The notes under the pieces are model-generated. The model made no database searches and was not told the origin of the DNA. It worked only from the letters and a program-made list of their open reading frames with translations. Shown here in pieces: positions 46,655-57,202 of a DNA stretch of 64,000 bases. The DNA lies in the NCBI GenBank assembly GCA_949987705.1, contig OX465282.1, positions 12,264,501 to 12,328,500 of the forward strand, in the 5' to 3' direction. A program made the translations under genes and the position numbers. The DNA is from Thereva unica (taxonomy: Eukaryota; Arthropoda; Insecta; Diptera; Therevidae). Position 1 is the first letter of the stretch. Every line of letters starts with the position of its first letter.

Positions 46655-46765
46655 CTTGACGTCTTTGCAACCGGGATCCAGTCCTGGATCTCGCAATTAT
46701 TCTCTCCACCGGCACCCATTCTGAATCGATATCTGTAGTATCATCTGGGCGTCCTAGTGTACGCC
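46655..46765. repeat. dispersed repeat shared with 59325-59445
   Basis: CAACCGGGATCCAGTCCTGG, then CTCGCAATTATTCTCTCCACCGG and GGGCGTCCTAGTGTACGCCA, parallels 59325-59445 at roughly two-thirds identity. In the second locus the block abuts a CTT run, as expected for the 3' end of an AAG-tailed LINE read on the minus strand. Confidence 0.6.
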
Positions 46766-46859
46766 ATCCGAATAGCTTGATTCATTAAACACAGCCCAAT
46801 TTCCCATTAGAATATTTGCCTCGTTCACCGAACTCTATACCAACTGTTCTAGCGCGCAG

Positions 46860-47620
46860 TAGGGACAGAACTAGAGAAGTCAATGGAAGTAGAGATGTTG
46901 GTAGTACTAGAGAAGTTGATAGAACTAGAGTCGTTGACATAACTAGAAAAGTAGATAGAACTAGAAAAGTTGACAGAACTAGAGAAGTTGATAGAACTAG
47001 AGAAGTTGATAGAACTAGAGAAGCTGTTAGAACTAAAGAAGTAAATGGAACTAGAGAACTAGGTAAAGCTAGATAAGTTGATAGAACTAGAAAAGGTCAG
47101 AAAACTAAAGAAGTTCAAAGAACTAGAGAATTGGGTAGAACTAGAGAAGTTGATAGAGCTAGAGAAGTTGAAACTACTAGAGAATTAGGTAGAAATAGAG
47201 AAGTTGGTAGAGCTAGAGAAGTTTATAGAACTAGAGAAGTTGATAGAATTAAAGAAGTTGAAACTACTAGAGAATTAGGTAGAAATAGAGAAGTTGGTAG
47301 AGCTAGAGAAGTTTATAGAACTAGAGAAGTTGATAGAACTAGAGTCGTTGACATAACTAGAAAAGTAGATAGAACTAGAAAAGTTGACAGAACTAGAGAA
47401 GTTGTTAGAACTAGAGAAGTTGATAGAACTAGAGAAGTTGATAGAACTAGAAAAGGTGATAGAACTAAAGAAGTTGAAAGAACTAGAGAATTGGGTAGAA
47501 AAAGAGAAGTTGGTAGAGCTAGAGAAGTTTATAGAACTAGAGAAGTTGATAGAACTAGAGACGTTGATATCACTAGAGAAGTTGATAGAACTACTCCTAT
47601 TCGACAAACTTTGCTGACTG
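46860..47620. repeat. 18-bp minisatellite with 90-bp higher-order units
   Basis: About 42 units of AGAACTAGAGAAGTTGAT-type sequence lie in tandem. Because 18 is divisible by 3 all frames tend to stay open (for example repeated DRTREV on the plus strand), which creates spurious ORFs. Variants recur with period 90 bp (a GTTGAAACTACTAG variant at 47167 and 47257). A larger block (AGAACTAGAGTCGTTGACAT) repeats 414 bp apart (46921 and 47335). There is no sign of codon constraint. Confidence 0.9.
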
Positions 47621-48048
47621 TATCTCGAAGCCTGAAATCTCTTGCACGAATTCTTATTGCTGTATTTTGCGACACGCACCTTACTACCATGTAGTCGTCC
47701 TCATGCCTTACTAGAGAATTCACTCTTTTTTTTATTGAATTGTATCTTATCGAAAGTACTTTTAGTGCCCCCAACAGTAGCAATTGCTATACCTCCACTA
47801 CACTGAGAACTAATTCGACTATTTTAACGAGCTTGTGTAGAGAGCGGTTTCTAAAGTTTTGGCGGTTTGATATATTCAAGGGTAATGGCCACCACTGGTG
47901 ATACTTCTTTTGGATAGTATTATTCGGATAGTCTGCCACCATTTTTTCAACTTAAATGGCATTAGGCTGCCTGATCGGAGGGATGTTGCTGGCTTCTAAC
48001 CTGTTTTGGGGAGAAATACATTTTGAGCTTCGAAGCTTCTCAGAAGTC
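47621..48048. other. no gene recognised
   Basis: Unique-looking sequence between the minisatellite and the RNase H fragment. No features are visible. Confidence 0.4.
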
Positions 48049-48445
48049 CTATAAGAAACGGCTATCTGAGCCTAGCCACAGCCGGCAACTTAAAAAAAAC
48101 CGCTGTCTATGAGTGTCGTCCCACGACCTATACCCTGCTTCTACGGAATCCAAAATCTGGCCACGTGTTCTGCTAAGTGGCCAGTGTTTTGTGACGAACA
48201 ACATGATTGTGGTGAAGTGCAAAAGAAGCATTATCAAGAGGCTCATGGTAACATTACATTCTTCATTAGTTGCGCCTAGTCTGGCAAATGCATGTGCCTT
48301 GTTGTGGCCTTCGATGTTCCTATGACTCGGTGCCCATATAAAAGTGAGGCTTGTCTTCTAGCCAAGGACGGTAGATTTCGACTGGTTTTGATGTTATATA
48401 GAAGACACCTAGTACCTGCATAGCCGCTTTTGTAATCGATTACAC
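48049..48445 (-). pseudogene. LINE RNase H fragment, inverted relative to its own 3' part
   Basis: The minus strand reads SITKAAMQVLGVFYITSK, then (after stops) TSLTFIWAPSHRNIEGHNKAHAFARLGAT. This matches the second half of retroelement RNase H (S-AA--VL....SK, then WVPGH-GI-GNE-AD-LAR-GA), with the His of the SH/GH motif kept but Asn-Glu changed (GHNKAH). It faces the plus-strand C-terminal fragment starting at 48480. Confidence 0.75.
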
Positions 48446-48479
48446 GATCATCTTTATTTGTATTATGTATCGAGTACGA

Positions 48480-48720
48480 GAGACCGCTGCTAAAAGATCT
48501 CTCAAGTTTCCTAAGCCCGAACAACTCAAAATCTTAACAGACCTTCTCATCGGACATCATCCTGTCGAATATTATCTGAAAAACATAGCTAAAATTGGCA
48601 CCGATATAGGCAGATACTGTCAGGTAGAAGCAGACACCCCAAAACACAAGCGCTCTGCAATTATGTCACCCTTGAGAGATACAAGTTTTGCCATACAATC
48701 AGAATGTGTGACGCAATAGT
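48480..48720 (+). pseudogene. LINE C-terminal zinc-knuckle fragment
   Basis: The plus strand reads FPKPEQLKILTDLLIGHHPVEYYLKNI, then GRYCQVEADTPKH, the pattern L-K-LT-LLTGH-PL-YHL-K-G...C-FC--E-ETP-H found after RNase H in R1/I/LOA-type LINEs. One Cys and the TGH Thr are altered (IGHH). The expected preceding RNase H lies immediately upstream but inverted. Confidence 0.75.
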
Positions 48721-48729
48721 AAAAGGATG

Positions 48730-51600
48730 ATCAGTTGTCTTAGTCCAGCTCTTGAATAAACAATATTTGAAAGGGGATACATAAAGCGTCTATTATAAGT
48801 GGAGTTGTCCGATGTACACTGGTTGCCGTACTCCCTCGAAACAAACAACCCCAAATTATACAAAAAGCATATGAAACCGGGATAAGTGAAAAAAAAAAAC
48901 ACTTTCCCTTTACAAATTGAGCTACATATATTGATCAAACACTTTTCTTCGATGATACTCTCTCAGGTATCAGACATCTATCCAATTTCCTCCTTGCATC
49001 CAACAAAGAAGCCCTCCTTTCATCCATAAGCGAATGCAGTAAAAACACTCCTGCAATAAATTAAAACTACAGATAAAAAAAAGTAAGCAGTAATCCTTAT
49101 ACAGAAGGATCCGAGTCAAGTAAACTGGCATAAAAGGGACTGAGCGAAATATTCCCTTTCAATTGGGCATTCATGTCCAGACGAATTCACATGAACATGA
49201 AGTGCACAAGCCAGCCATTATTTTGTGTCCAGATTTTCTTCTTGAATCTCCCGGTGGATAGATGGCTGGAGGAGCATCATCCTTTTTCTTTGGCATTGGC
49301 AGCCAGAAGGATATCTTCATCGGATTTTTATGTTCATTCGATAGGATTCTGGCCCATCAGGCGCAGAAAGGCGATTAAGGGGGATTTCGGACTGGCAGAA
49401 GAATAAAGGACTACTTTCTGACTAGGAGGAAGCAAAAGCAAAGTCCTATTGGCATCACAACGTGTGAGCACAGGAAAGAAAGGAACTACTTATCCAAGCC
49501 CAGAGAAAAAAAAGGGGTTAAGACAAGATAGGCCTCGGCGATAGAGGAGCCTCTTCGATGATGCCAGTGGGCGGCAATGAAATTTAATTTGATTCCTATC
49601 AAATGGCACGTGATATAGTTCATTTACCGACAATCGACATTTCAAGGTACATTGAGCCCAAACGAGGGCCATTCTCCTTTCCCGAAAGCACAAGCAGGAA
49701 GCTCTAGGTAAAATTGCCCTTTGATAGTTGGAAATTTTTTTTTGTTGTCCTCCTATGCTGTACCATCCACCAAGCGAGAGCGTGTGGAAAGGCCAATGGT
49801 TGCAGTATTTTGATGTCCTATTAAAATAGGATTTGGTAGAATACACACAAAAAATAAAAAAGAAGAAAGGGTTTGCGTCCCTTGTTTTCATCCTGAGACA
49901 GTTGAACCTAATTTGACAAATCCTTTGTGATAAGAATGTATTTTCTCCTTAACCCTTAAAAAAAAATTTTTTTTGGTTAAATTCCTCAGGACTGTGTGTG
50001 ACTCAGTAACCCCCTTATTTTGGTTGTGTGTTTTAAAGTACACAACGAAATGTCGACTTTCGGATGATTCAAGAGCTCCAAACTGAAATCAGCTTAAAGG
50101 CAAGCCATGAAGAGGGTGGAATTTAGTTAAGTCTCCCATGAGGGAAATTTGCAAACTTATTGCAAGCCACTTCACATACGCATTTTTGCTTTTGGCGATT
50201 ATCCCTTTGTTATCCTAGAAATAATGGATTTAAGCCGCACACATCCATCAGTAATGCTGTGTGGCCCAGCTCCTTTTGGATATAACCAATCGTTGTCTGT
50301 TATTTGTTTTCGTATGTAAATTGGTCTATCATAGATGGGTCCTTGCTCGGCTCGCATAAGAATACACAATGGACTAGCAAAATTGCATCTTTAAGGATCA
50401 CCAATTCAATTATGTCTTCTGCGGTGGAAATTGCATTTTCGTTTTCGTTTCCCCTCAAAAAAAAAACCAAAACCTAAGGGAGATATTTGCAAGTTTTAGG
50501 TTTGGGGGTGGGTCGATAGAATAGACTTGAAAGGGTTTTTGTATGTTAAGGAGTTGAAGTGGGTGCATTTTAAAGGTTTTGCATGTTAGATGCTATTGAC
50601 ATTAGGAAGAGTACGTTTTTCTGTTAAAATAGACTGTTTCAAACGGTTCTATTAAAGAAGGTAGTATTCTTGGTGAAATTCTGAGAATCCTCTTCAATTC
50701 AACTTTTAAAATTTCACAAATTTAGAGCAATAGTGAATATTCGATTCAAAGTGCATTGAAGCCGATTAGGACCTTTTCATTGGCTGTAGGGTATCGTTTG
50801 TATCTAGGACTCTTAATGAATCATACTAGTATGGGAAAAGCTCTTGACATTTCCCGATAGATGGTACCAAGTGTAAATAGATAGGTCATGCTCTCAGGTC
50901 GTTCAATCATTGAAAAAAGATGATGTAATTTTAGCAAGATCGCCATTGGAGTTAGGAGCTAGGTATTCACTACGAAACTGTTTTCATCCGTTTAAACAAA
51001 GCTGGATACGAAAAAAGCTTGATATATGGGTTCCTCATGATTTGAGCGCCAAAAACATGATAGGCAATGAAATCCATCCATTCCAGAAACATGTCACAGC
51101 CGGTGCTGAAAAGGGTCTCGTAAGATAATGGGAACTGTCAACGATCGTCAGGAAGGGATGATGAGCCGTGACAAGCATTCCTGCAGGTTGGGTTAGGGTC
51201 CAAAAAGGCGATGGAGGGTGTAATATTATCCTTTTCGAAGGTTGCATGCGAAAGAAAGAGAAAAAAGTGTTAACGTTGAACGAAAAGTGTTGAAAGTGTA
51301 GTACCGGTCTATGGCACCCAAACGAGGCACGGTATGCTCACAGTACGTCTACACTAAAGAGAGCAAAATTGAGGGTTTAAAACGGGCAATTATCTTGGTG
51401 ACCAAAAATGGTGCGTAGCATACTCAATAGACCGGTTCTCGTTCGATTGCGTAGGTCAAGCAGGATTTTGCGTGGTGGTACTTAGTTGGGGGACAGCTTG
51501 CTAAAACGACACTCGTGCTTGGAATGGACTATACCGATGCATTTAAAGATGTCCATGCCTGTAGCGGAAAGGCGCATACCTCCCGGGCGAATTTTTAGAT
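48730..51600. other. no gene recognised
   Basis: Short frames only, with several homopolymer runs. Nothing on either strand resembles a known domain. Confidence 0.45.
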
Positions 51601-51624
51601 TTTTATGCTTATGCTAGTTTTTTT

Positions 51625-52590
51625 ATGTGGTAGTTCTGAGCTCAGGAGTCACCCTTTGTCTAGCAGTTAGCTTAGTACGAAAGGGGAATCGATTAAGGGT
51701 TATGCGGGTTAGAGAGGGTGTGACGATGAACCTTGCGTTTGAACTCTTGGGTATATTAAGAGTTCGGAAATACTGACTGGAAGAGGTTATTTCACAGTCG
51801 AGTTGTAATCTGGTGTTGCGAGTATAACATTGCCGTGGAGAAAGGAGAGGGTTTATTTCTGTGGAACAGTCGCTATGATAGTAGTGATATAATTCAGTGC
51901 TGCTACAATCCTACGGTGGCCCATAAGGTCGATGAACGAGCAAACTGCGACGTCAATGATAAGTTTGAGGGCCCTTTGTTGTAAATATCAACCAAGCAAA
52001 GCGCCGCCCCAAATTATTCGAGATGAGACCAAAAGAAGGATTTGTATATAACAGAACCGACCGATTGCTGGAGGAGGAACTTGCACCTCTTAAGAAATCC
52101 CTAGCATTAGGAAGCTGGTTTGGCGATTTGAAATATGTGGTCATTCCATCGCAGGTCTTTGCCTCATGGAACGCCTAAGATGTGTAGGGATGGGTAAGCC
52201 ATTAGTGCAACTTCAGCCACTATCACGGATGGAGACGGATTGAATTGTTTTTTTTTTTTTTTTTTTTGAATAAGACAGTACTTGGTTTTGGTGAGGTTTA
52301 TTTCGACACGCTTCCCCACTAAAGAATGAGTTTAATGTCGTTATTAATAGAGTTGGAAATTAGTTCACGGTCAGGAAGACAGGATCTGGCATGTGCCTGT
52401 CTTGTATCGAAGCCGTAAGAGTAACGCAGGGTACCGTCATCAGTGAAGCTGAGAAGTTGGTTGGAGGGACTGAAAAATAGGTCATTAATAAAAATAAGAA
52501 ATAGGGCAGGAGATAAAATTGACACCTCGGGGTCATGTAATAGTTTCATATACTCTCGACGTAATGATTCGTTCGGGGAACTTGTGTAAA
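51625..52590 (-). pseudogene. LINE family B remnant, copy 3
   Basis: On the minus strand, 52319-52549 reads SILSPALFLIFINDLF, SFTDDGTLRYSY (catalytic box TDD where relatives have ADD), RELISNSINNDIKLIL. After a break, 51720-52160 carries the C-terminal region in shifted frames. The 3' end near 51625 has ACAAAGGGTGACTCCTGAGC and CACATAAAAAA. It is missing part of the palm and inactive. Confidence 0.82.
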
Positions 52591-52661
52591 TTTTGAAGGC
52601 CGCATCTTTAATTTTGATTGCGTTCGTGCGTTCCCGATTAAATCATCTGTGGGCCTAGGCT

Positions 52662-52916
52662 TCACAGATTTGGCGGAATGCCGAATGAATAAATGTATAC
52701 CTGCCTGTATGATCCAGGTGATACGGCTTGCTGCTTGAAGCTTTCAATGTGAATCGGGCTTCCGTATAGGAAGCAGAAGAATATGGCGTGGTTTCGGAAG
52801 ATGATTTTAATCCAGAGATTGTTAAAAACTGAAAAGGTGCTATTATATATTTTATGGTATGCCACGTCATCCCTAAAATGTATGGCAATACTCCTATGGG
52901 GTAAGAGGTTGTTCAC
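52662..52916 (-). pseudogene. possible LINE endonuclease fragment adjoining family B copy 3
   Basis: The minus strand reads AIHFRDDVAYHKIYNS, then NNLWIKIIFRNHAIFFCFLYGSP, resembling the middle of a LINE endonuclease where a V-H/S-V segment is followed by LW-K------I-IG-IY-PP. The position upstream of family B RT in the same orientation fits a deleted copy with endonuclease and RT ends joined. The match is short. Confidence 0.45.
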
Positions 52917-52929
52917 TAAAGTTTATCCT

Positions 52930-53632
52930 GACACCTGGTAATGACCTATGTCGGCTGATATTTGGGTTTCACTAAAAATGCCAAAATTGGGGATTTAAAA
53001 TTCGATATGTGGCACTCTACAAAAGCAAAATGATAACTTCGCACGAATATTACAAAAGCACAAAACTAAGAATGGTAAAAGGACATCAGTTGCGCGGGTT
53101 CAATCGCCACATTTTTCAAAGAGGTTTCACTCGGCAAAGCATTCGTCGCAGCCATCGAAGTCAATAAAATTTGTCGGCGCCAGGGCTATGGCTCTTGATC
53201 CTATAAACGTACTAAGGGCGAAGGCGAAACTATTTTCCTCGGCCCCGACGAATGGCCCGACGAAATTCATTGTGCGAACACACTAAGAGCGATGGCGACA
53301 CAAATTAAAAAACACACACCGGAAAAAACATCTTGCTCAGCCTCATGCAATTTTCGCAAGCGACGGCTATGAAGTAGAAATTAGATTGATTCAGTCGCCG
53401 AGTGCGACTGTACTGGTCTGCAGATAGTGCACCTTCCTATAAATGCCGTGGATTATTTTTTGACAGTCGCTGCGGAAAGCGATTCATCGGGCGCACTTAG
53501 CATGTTTGCAGCATGAGACGGGGCAAGTTTCATCGACCGACAGATATTGGCCGCGACATCCGCTGGTTCGAGCTTCGAGTTTGGATAGGAGCAACGGAAT
53601 CGTACGTAAGCCGTTCGTAGGTCCCATGGGGG
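52930..53632. other. no gene recognised; left flank of Harbinger-1
   Basis: Contains GCGA/GGCGA-rich phrases (53150-53400) with no clear unit. No domain is seen. Confidence 0.4.
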
Positions 53633-53826
53633 CCCCTATTCCCGTAGTCACGTCACCTATCGGAAAATGTGACAAACCGGGTTTCATATTCTCGTAGTCA
53701 CCCAGTGACATTTCTGGAAAAAGTGAGAGTGTGGCATTCCCGCACTCATTTTTATTGGCAGCTGTCACGGAGAAATGTCAATTATTGTCACTGAAAATTT
53801 TTAGGTGATGGGACAATTTTTTTACA

Positions 53827-54820
53827 ATGAATACCGACAAAGTGTAAGTAAAATGTTTTTTTTTTTAATATTTTTATTTATTTAAATTATTTCTATATTC
53901 TAGAGTTAAAATCACAAACAGAAGGCAATTTGAATGCCTTGTAAATTTCATGGAAAAAAATACGGAAATCGCCAAAGGAATAAAATGTAGCCAAAGTAAG
54001 GCGGATTTTAGTCGAAAATGGAATGAATGTTCCACTATGTTAAATAGTTTAGGTCCACCAACTAGGACAGCATCTGAGTGGCAAAAGGTGCGTAATATTT
54101 TATTAATTAATGAATTAGATTAATTGTATTATGTTTTAGGTATGGGCAGATTTGAAGCTAAAATTAAAAAAAAAGTTAGCTCACAATAAAAAAGAGCTTA
54201 GGGCTACTGGCGGGGGCTTAAATAAATTAATAGAATTTAGCGCCTTAGAAGAAACGGTTATTAATATATTATCTCTGGACCAATTAGTCAACAATACGGG
54301 GCAATGCTTCGGACTAGCACGGCGTGAAACATCTTTGTCCGAAAGCGGATCTAATAAAGAGAATGATCCCGAAGAAGATGCCACAAATTATTTTTCACCT
54401 TCAGAGGTTGAAGCAATTGTTGTGATTGATGCAGCGGTTGAAGCAACTACTTCAAGAACTGAGGCGGTTGAAGCAGCTACTTCAAGAACTGAGACAAGCA
54501 CCAAATCTCGTATTCCTTCCAAAGTGAAAAAAACTAATGCGAGAACTGATTTATTGGAAAAGCAATCAGAAGATTTGTCCAATATATCTAATAATAATTT
54601 AAAGGAAGGCATTCGTTATATCAGAAAAATTTATTACTTAAAAGAGGAGAACCAAAAGCTTTACAAGCAAAGTTTAAGAGTTAAAGAGGAAGCAAGAAAA
54701 AACAAATCCATATATCAAAAGGAGAAATTAGAATTAAAAAAACGTAAGTTGGCGTTGGAAGAACGAAAATTTGAGGCAAAGAATTATTCAAATTTGATAG
54801 AATACAATGAACTAATGTGA
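53827..54820 (+). CDS. Harbinger-1 Myb/SANT-like DNA-binding protein (3 exons)
   Basis: Exons 53827-53843, 53904-54087 and 54140-54820 join in frame across two GT-AG introns of 60 and 52 bp (donors GTAAGT and GTGCGT) to give 293 residues. Residues about 7-85 match the Myb/SANT-like (zeste-type) domain of Harbinger accessory proteins: ITNRRQFECLVNFMEKN, SRKWNECSTMLNSLG and EWQKVWADLK, with the conserved Trp positions. A Ser/Glu/Thr-rich middle contains a small VEAATSRTE repeat. The C-terminus (about 215-290) is a charged coiled coil (YYLKEENQKLYK...ALEERKFEAKN). In this family the protein binds subterminal DNA and brings the transposase to the nucleus. The frame is fully open although the partner transposase is dead. 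Splicing is inferred from sequence. Confidence 0.85.
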
Positions 54821-55048
54821 TAATACAGTGAACTATTTTTTTTTATATTTTTTATTTTTTGTTTTTAATATGTTTAATGTTATATGAAAGACTGCCATAA
54901 GAAATGTGAATTTTTAATATTATTTTATTTAATAAGTACCTATATGAAGTTTGTTATTTACTAAAATTTTGTTTTATTCATCAGATATGTAATTTATTTT
55001 TGAACTGAAATGAATTTATTTATGCTACAAAATTTGTTTTTATTGTAT
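54821..55048 (+). other. 3' flank of the Myb-like gene
   Basis: AT-rich, with ATTAATATG-like phrases and no coding capacity. The insertion of the satellite-bearing element follows at 55049. Confidence 0.4.
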
Positions 55049-55187
55049 TAACTAGCTGTTACCCGGTGCGCCTACGCTGCACCCATAAGTCAATAGTAAA
55101 CAATAAAAACCATCCATTGACTTAATATTTTTCGAGATATGAATTTTACACAGATGAAATGCCTCAAAGAACATGGGTCTTGCGTCG

Positions 55188-56860
55188 GCCGCCATGAATC
55201 GGTATATTGAGTCTACTACATTGCTTATTGTATTCTACTTATCATACCCTTTCATTTGATACCCATGTTGAGGGGATTGTGAAGAAAGTGGTAATCCGGC
55301 CTCTTTAGACGGCCGCCATGGATCTAAAGATATATTTTGTATACTACATTGCTTATTGTATTCTACTTATCATACCCTTTCATTTGATACCCATGTCGAG
55401 GTGGTTGTGAAGAAAGTGGTAATTCGGCCTCTTGAGACGGCCGCCATGGATCTAAAGATATATTTTGTATACTACATTGCTTATTGTATTCTACTTATCA
55501 TACCCTTTCATTTGATACCCATGTCGAGGTGGTTGTGAAGAAAGTGGTACCCCGCCCTCTTGAGACGGCCGCCATGGATCTAAAGATATATTTTGTATAC
55601 TACATTGCTTATTGTATTCTCCTTAACATACCCTTTCATTTGATACCCATGTTGAGGTGGTTGTGAAGAAAGTGGTAATCCGGCCTCTTGAGACGGCCGC
55701 CATGGATCTAAAGATATATTTTGTATACTACATTACTTATTATATTCTACTTAACATACCCTTTCATTTGATACCCATGTTGAGGTGGTTGTGAAGAAAG
55801 TGGTAATCCGGCCTCTTGAGACGGCCGCCATGGATCTAAAGATATATTTTGTATACTACATTGCTTATTGTATTCTACTTATCATACCCTTTCATTTGAT
55901 ACCCATGTCGAGGTGGTTGTGAAGAAAGTGGTACCCCGCCCTCTTGAGACGGCGGCCATGGATGTAAAGATATATTTTGTATACTACATTGCTTATTGTA
56001 TTCTACTTATCATACCCTTTCATTTGATACCCATGTCGAGGTGGTTGTGAAGAAAGTGGTAATTCGGCCTCTTGAGACGGCCGCTATGGATCTAAAGATA
56101 TATTTTGTATACTACATTGCTTATTGTAATCTACTTATCATACCCTTTCATTTGATACCCATGTCGAGGTGGTTGTGAAGAAAGTGGTACCCCGCCCTCT
56201 TGAGACGGCCGCCATGGATCTAAAGATATATTTTGTATACTACATTGCTTATTGTATTCTCCTTAACATACCCTTTCATTTGATACCCATGTTGAGGTGG
56301 TTGTGAAGAAAGTGGTAATCCGGCCTCTTGAGACGGCCGCCATGGATCTAAAGATATATTTTGTATACTACATTGCTTATTGTATTCTACTTATCATACC
56401 CTTTCATTTGATACCCATGTCGAGGTGGTTGTGAAGAAAGTGGTACCCCGCCCTCTTGAGACGGCCGCCATGGATCTAAAGATATATTTTGTATACTACA
56501 TTGCTTATTATATTCTACTTAACATACCCTTTCATTTGATACCCATGTTGAGGTGGTTGTGAAGAAAGTGGTAATCCGGCCTCTTGAGACGGCCGCCATG
56601 GATCTAAAGATATATTTTGTATACTACATTGCTTATGGTATTCTACTTATCATACCCTTTCATTTGATACCCATGTCGAGGTGGTTGTGAAGAAAGTGGT
56701 ACCCCGCCCTCTTGAGACGGCGGCCATGGATCTAAAGATATATTTTGTATACTACATTGCTTATTGTATTCTACTTATCATACCCTTTCATTTGATACCC
56801 ATGTCGAGGTGGTTGTGAAGAAAGTGGTACACCGCCCTCTTGAGACGGCCGCCATGGATC
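55188..56860. repeat. 128-bp tandem array, about 13 units
   Basis: The landmark GACGGCCGCCATGGATCTAA recurs about every 128 bp, from 55188 (first unit diverged, slightly shorter) to about 56845. Units fall into variants after AAGTGGT: AATCCGGCC, AATTCGGCC and ACCCCGCCC, in an order showing partial alternation, so homogenisation is incomplete. 128 is not a multiple of 3 and the approximately 60-residue frames stop within each unit, so this is not coding. Confidence 0.93.
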
Positions 56861-56866
56861 ATTTTA

Positions 56867-57002
56867 GTTTCAATAGCGTCATGGCCTACCTATTGTTTGA
56901 CAGCTGCGTAAATTTGAAATTTTCATTAAATGTAATGATTCAATTTAATGACAATTTTACATTTGTCAAACAATAGGTAGGCCATGAAGCTATTGAAACG
57001 AA
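56867..57002. repeat. long perfect-to-near-perfect hairpin
   Basis: GTTTCAATAGC.TCATGGCCTA and CCTATTGTTTGACA at about 56867-56902 are repeated inverted at about 56966-57001 (TGTCAAACAATAGG...GCTATTGAAAC). The stem is about 36 bp with one or two mismatches, around a 63-bp loop that is itself partly self-complementary (TCATTAAATG/CAATTTAATGA). Confidence 0.85.
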
Positions 57003-57202
57003 AATGAAGTGAAAATTCCTAAAATTACCATTTTTTTGTTTTTTCAGGCAATTTTTTAAATTTTTCTCTCCGTAAGAACCATCCTCGTACTTCAACGAAT
57101 ATTCGAAAAAAAAATTAGTCCAATAGGTCCAGCCGTTCTCGAGTTTTGCGCTTAGCAACACATTTAGCGATTCATTTTTATATTATAGATTGTATAATGT
57201 AA

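Larger units (their letters stand above)
55049..57188. mobile_element. non-autonomous element carrying a 128-bp satellite
   Basis: Starts TAACTAGCTGTTACCCGG and ends CAACACATTTAGCG...ATATTATAG. It is flanked by ATTGTAT on both sides (55042-55048 and 57189-57195), a probable 7-bp target-site duplication. It lies in the short spacer between the convergent Harbinger-1 genes. It contains about 13 tandem 128-bp units, then a long hairpin, then a GGTCCAGCCGTTCTCGAG stretch before its end. No protein is encoded. Similar start and end phrases are widespread in insect genomes, but I cannot name the superfamily. Confidence 0.65.

Noticed and set aside
47131..47694. 187-residue repetitive protein (DRTREV repeats)
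   Set aside because: An 18-bp minisatellite stays open in several frames on both strands. No non-repetitive domain or codon constraint is present.
55356..56976. Series of 60-residue membrane-like proteins starting MYSTYHTLSFDTHVEV
   Set aside because: They are frames of the 128-bp satellite. The period is not a multiple of 3 and every unit terminates the frame.
55049..57188. Helitron identity for the satellite-bearing element
   Set aside because: No TC start or CTRR end with a 3' hairpin. The probable 7-bp duplication argues against insertion between A and T.
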